Positions 62,664-64,000 of a stretch of DNA of 64,000 nucleotides are shown here, piece by piece; position 1 is the stretch's first letter, and every line of letters starts with the position of its first letter. Both the position numbers and the translations under genes were made by a program. The DNA lies in contig NZ_CP090557.1 in NCBI RefSeq assembly GCF_021484805.1, positions 608,501 through 672,500 on the forward strand. Direction: 5' to 3'. Below the pieces are notes generated by a model. It searched no databases. It saw only the letters and a list, made by a program, of their open reading frames with translations, and was not told the origin of the DNA. Source of the DNA: Tellurirhabdus bombi. Its GTDB lineage: Bacteria > Bacteroidota > Bacteroidia > Cytophagales > Spirosomataceae.

Positions 62664-64000
62664 ATGGCAGAAGATAAATCCATGCGCTTGAGCCAAGTGG
62701 CAAAAATTCTTAACGTTGGAATCGGCAGCGTTATTAAGGATCTTTCTGCCAAAGGGTTTAAAGTTGATATGAATCCCAATGCCAAAATCTCTTACAATCA
62801 GCTGGAGATTTTGTCAAAGGACCATAAAAATACCGAATTACTGAGTAAGGCTTCGGCGCCAGCGCCCAAGCCTGAGCCAGTTGCTGCGCCTGCGCCTGCA
62901 CCGGTTGCCAAACCAACGCCAGCGCCACAGCCACCTGTTGCTCAACCAGCTCCCAAGCCTGTTGAACCACCTAAGCCGGTTCAGCCAACACCTGTATCTG
63001 TACCAGTAGCAAAAACGGAAGAGCCAGCGCCAAAACCCGTTGAGCCAGCTCCGGTTCAGGCACCAGCCCCAGCACCGAAGCCTGTTGAACCAGCTCCGAT
63101 TGCCAAAGTTGAAACTCCGGCTCCCAAACCAGTGGAATCGCCAAAGCCTACTCCTCCTCCTGTAGCAGTGCAGCCAACGCCAGCACCCGCTCCAGCTCCG
63201 GAACCACAACCAAGTTCAAGTCCGGCGGCGGAAAAGCCAGCGGAACCTGCTTCTGCGAATGATTTACTTTCGCGTCCAGTTGTACAAGGTTTGAAGGTTC
63301 TGGGCAAGATTGATTTAAACCCGTCCAAGCCAGCTCAACCCCAGAATCGGGAAGGTGGACCACGCGATGGCAACCGCCCCAATCGGGAAGGTGGTCAGCG
63401 CGACAATCGTCCTAACCGGGATGGTGGACCGCGGGAGAATCGCAACGAAGGTGGACAGCGCCAGGGTGATGCTAATCGCGAAGGAAGACCCCGTGATGGT
63501 CGTAACGAGGGCCAAGGACAACGTGAAAATCGTCCGCAGGCACAACCTCAGCAACCCCGCGAGAACCGCCCGGTTGAAGCCCGGCAACAACCGCCTCGGG
63601 AAGAAGTAAAACCACCACAACCACCGCAACCAACATTTGAACCTGTTCAGGAGCCTGAACCAGAATTAATTCGGGCTCAGGGTGAGAAATTGCAGGGCTT
63701 GAAAGTACTTGGTACGATTGAGCTGCCTTCTGACCGGAACAAACGCGGAGGTGCTGGTACTAACGAAAGCCGCGACCGAGACAACCGTGAGAAGCGCAAG
63801 CGCAAACGGATGCGTGTCCCTGCTGCGGGCCAACCGCCTGTTCAGGGTCAGGGTAGTGCTCCACAAGGAGAACGCCAGGGTCAAGGTGGAGTTAACCGAG
63901 GTCCGGAAAACAGAACCCGTGATAATAACGCTAATCCGAACAATCGGAATCGCGATAATAATAACGCCAATACGCCCAATCGTCCACAAACTGGTACAAA
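62664..64000 (+). CDS. infB: Translation initiation factor IF-2, N-terminal part
   Basis: The frame opens at ATG 62664 and is still open at the window end, so the GTPase core is missing. The first 55 residues are the IF-2N domain (MRLSQVAKILNVGIGSVIKDL). A long Pro/Ala/Lys/Glu-rich section (about 66-200) and an Arg/Asn/Gly/Glu-rich section (repeats of NREGGPRDG) follow; the short motif GLKVLGKIDL (residue 209) recurs as GLKVLGTIEL (residue 345). Long disordered N-termini with this motif are usual in Bacteroidota IF-2. Position right after nusA confirms the identity. Confidence 0.94.
   Translation, partial: MAEDKSMRLSQVAKILNVGIGSVIKDLSAKGFKVDMNPNAKISYNQLEILSKDHKNTELLSKASAPAPKPEPVAAPAPAPVAKPTPAPQPPVAQPAPKPVEPPKPVQPTPVSVPVAKTEEPAPKPVEPAPVQAPAPAPKPVEPAPIAKVETPAPKPVESPKPTPPPVAVQPTPAPAPAPEPQPSSSPAAEKPAEPASANDLLSRPVVQGLKVLGKIDLNPSKPAQPQNREGGPRDGNRPNREGGQRDNRPNRDGGPRENRNEGGQRQGDANREGRPRDGRNEGQGQRENRPQAQPQQPRENRPVEARQQPPREEVKPPQPPQPTFEPVQEPEPELIRAQGEKLQGLKVLGTIELPSDRNKRGGAGTNESRDRDNREKRKRKRMRVPAAGQPPVQGQGSAPQGERQGQGGVNRGPENRTRDNNANPNNRNRDNNNANTPNRPQTGT

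Noticed and set aside
62838-63209. Trp/Arg-rich frame antisense to infB
   Set aside because: Reverse complement of Pro/Ala codons; not a real protein.
1-64000. Search for tRNA genes, CRISPR arrays, insertion sequences or prophage
   Set aside because: By eye I saw no T-loop/anticodon patterns, spaced direct repeats, transposase motifs or integrases.

Overview
The window reads as a chromosomal segment of a Bacteroidota bacterium, most likely order Cytophagales (Spirosoma/Larkinella-like family level). The evidence is Bacteroidota-type promoters (TTG or TTTG, about 19-20 bp, TAnnTTTG), almost no Shine-Dalgarno sequences, many lipoproteins, a carboxypeptidase-like domain fused to a TonB receptor, DUF4369 and GIN (DUF2807) proteins, and a CarB without the allosteric domain. 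Genus cannot be fixed by eye. I saw no tRNA, rRNA, CRISPR, insertion sequence or prophage. Gene packing and base composition look uniform, so this is mostly core genome with accessory metabolic genes.

Layout. 0-10.5 kb: a cut-off lipoprotein, an M28 peptidase, carB, a mutarotase-like lipoprotein next to a class D beta-lactamase, a DUF4369 protein and an MsbA-like ABC exporter. 10.7-17 kb: a beta-propeller lipoprotein, a carotenoid desaturase, and a siderophore receptor followed by a PepSY membrane protein. 17-23.3 kb: fmt, a structured leader in front of greA, a HIT protein, a secreted serine hydrolase, catalase and a DUF4856/imelysin-like lipoprotein. 23.4-25.6 kb: an ECF sigma factor gene followed after 1 nt by a gene for an anti-sigma-like membrane protein fused to an HtrA-type protease, with a divergent small Ser/Thr/Met-rich lipoprotein. 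26.3-31.3 kb: moaA, an SDR gene, a YdeP-type molybdopterin oxidoreductase and fdhD, all on one strand; moaD and moaE lie apart at 58.6-59.3 kb.

31.4-46 kb: a GIN-domain lipoprotein, pyrR, pth, an apparent orphan structured RNA, cyclophilin, metG, a TPR protein, a heptosyltransferase-like enzyme, and a compact five-gene run (M16 peptidase, O-methyltransferase, LysM/MltD transglycosylase, DUF3109 protein, alkyltransferase-like protein). 46-60.5 kb: a lone receiver protein, mtgA, a small Cys-rich protein-GNAT-hemW operon, PhzF/HAD/YciI genes, an S9 peptidase, a lipoprotein hydrolase, a helical repeat protein, a GH5-like glycosidase, a lipoprotein mutarotase, moaD/moaE and a membrane-anchored EEP-fold protein. 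60.6 kb to the end: rimP-nusA-infB, with infB running off the window.

The strongest system-level signal is the ECF locus. The two divergent genes each carry the same two-block promoter, GGGTTAC-N15-GTATTAA, at 23758-23786 (+) and 23697-23725 (-). This predicts that the sigma factor controls its own operon, including its protease-fused anti-sigma-like partner, and the small lipoprotein. Other unexplained signals are a probable orphan structured RNA at 33.7-34.0 kb, terminator-type leaders before greA and rimP, a 29-bp perfect hairpin joining the stop codons of katA and its convergent neighbour, and a 54-residue Cys-rich protein heading the hemW operon.
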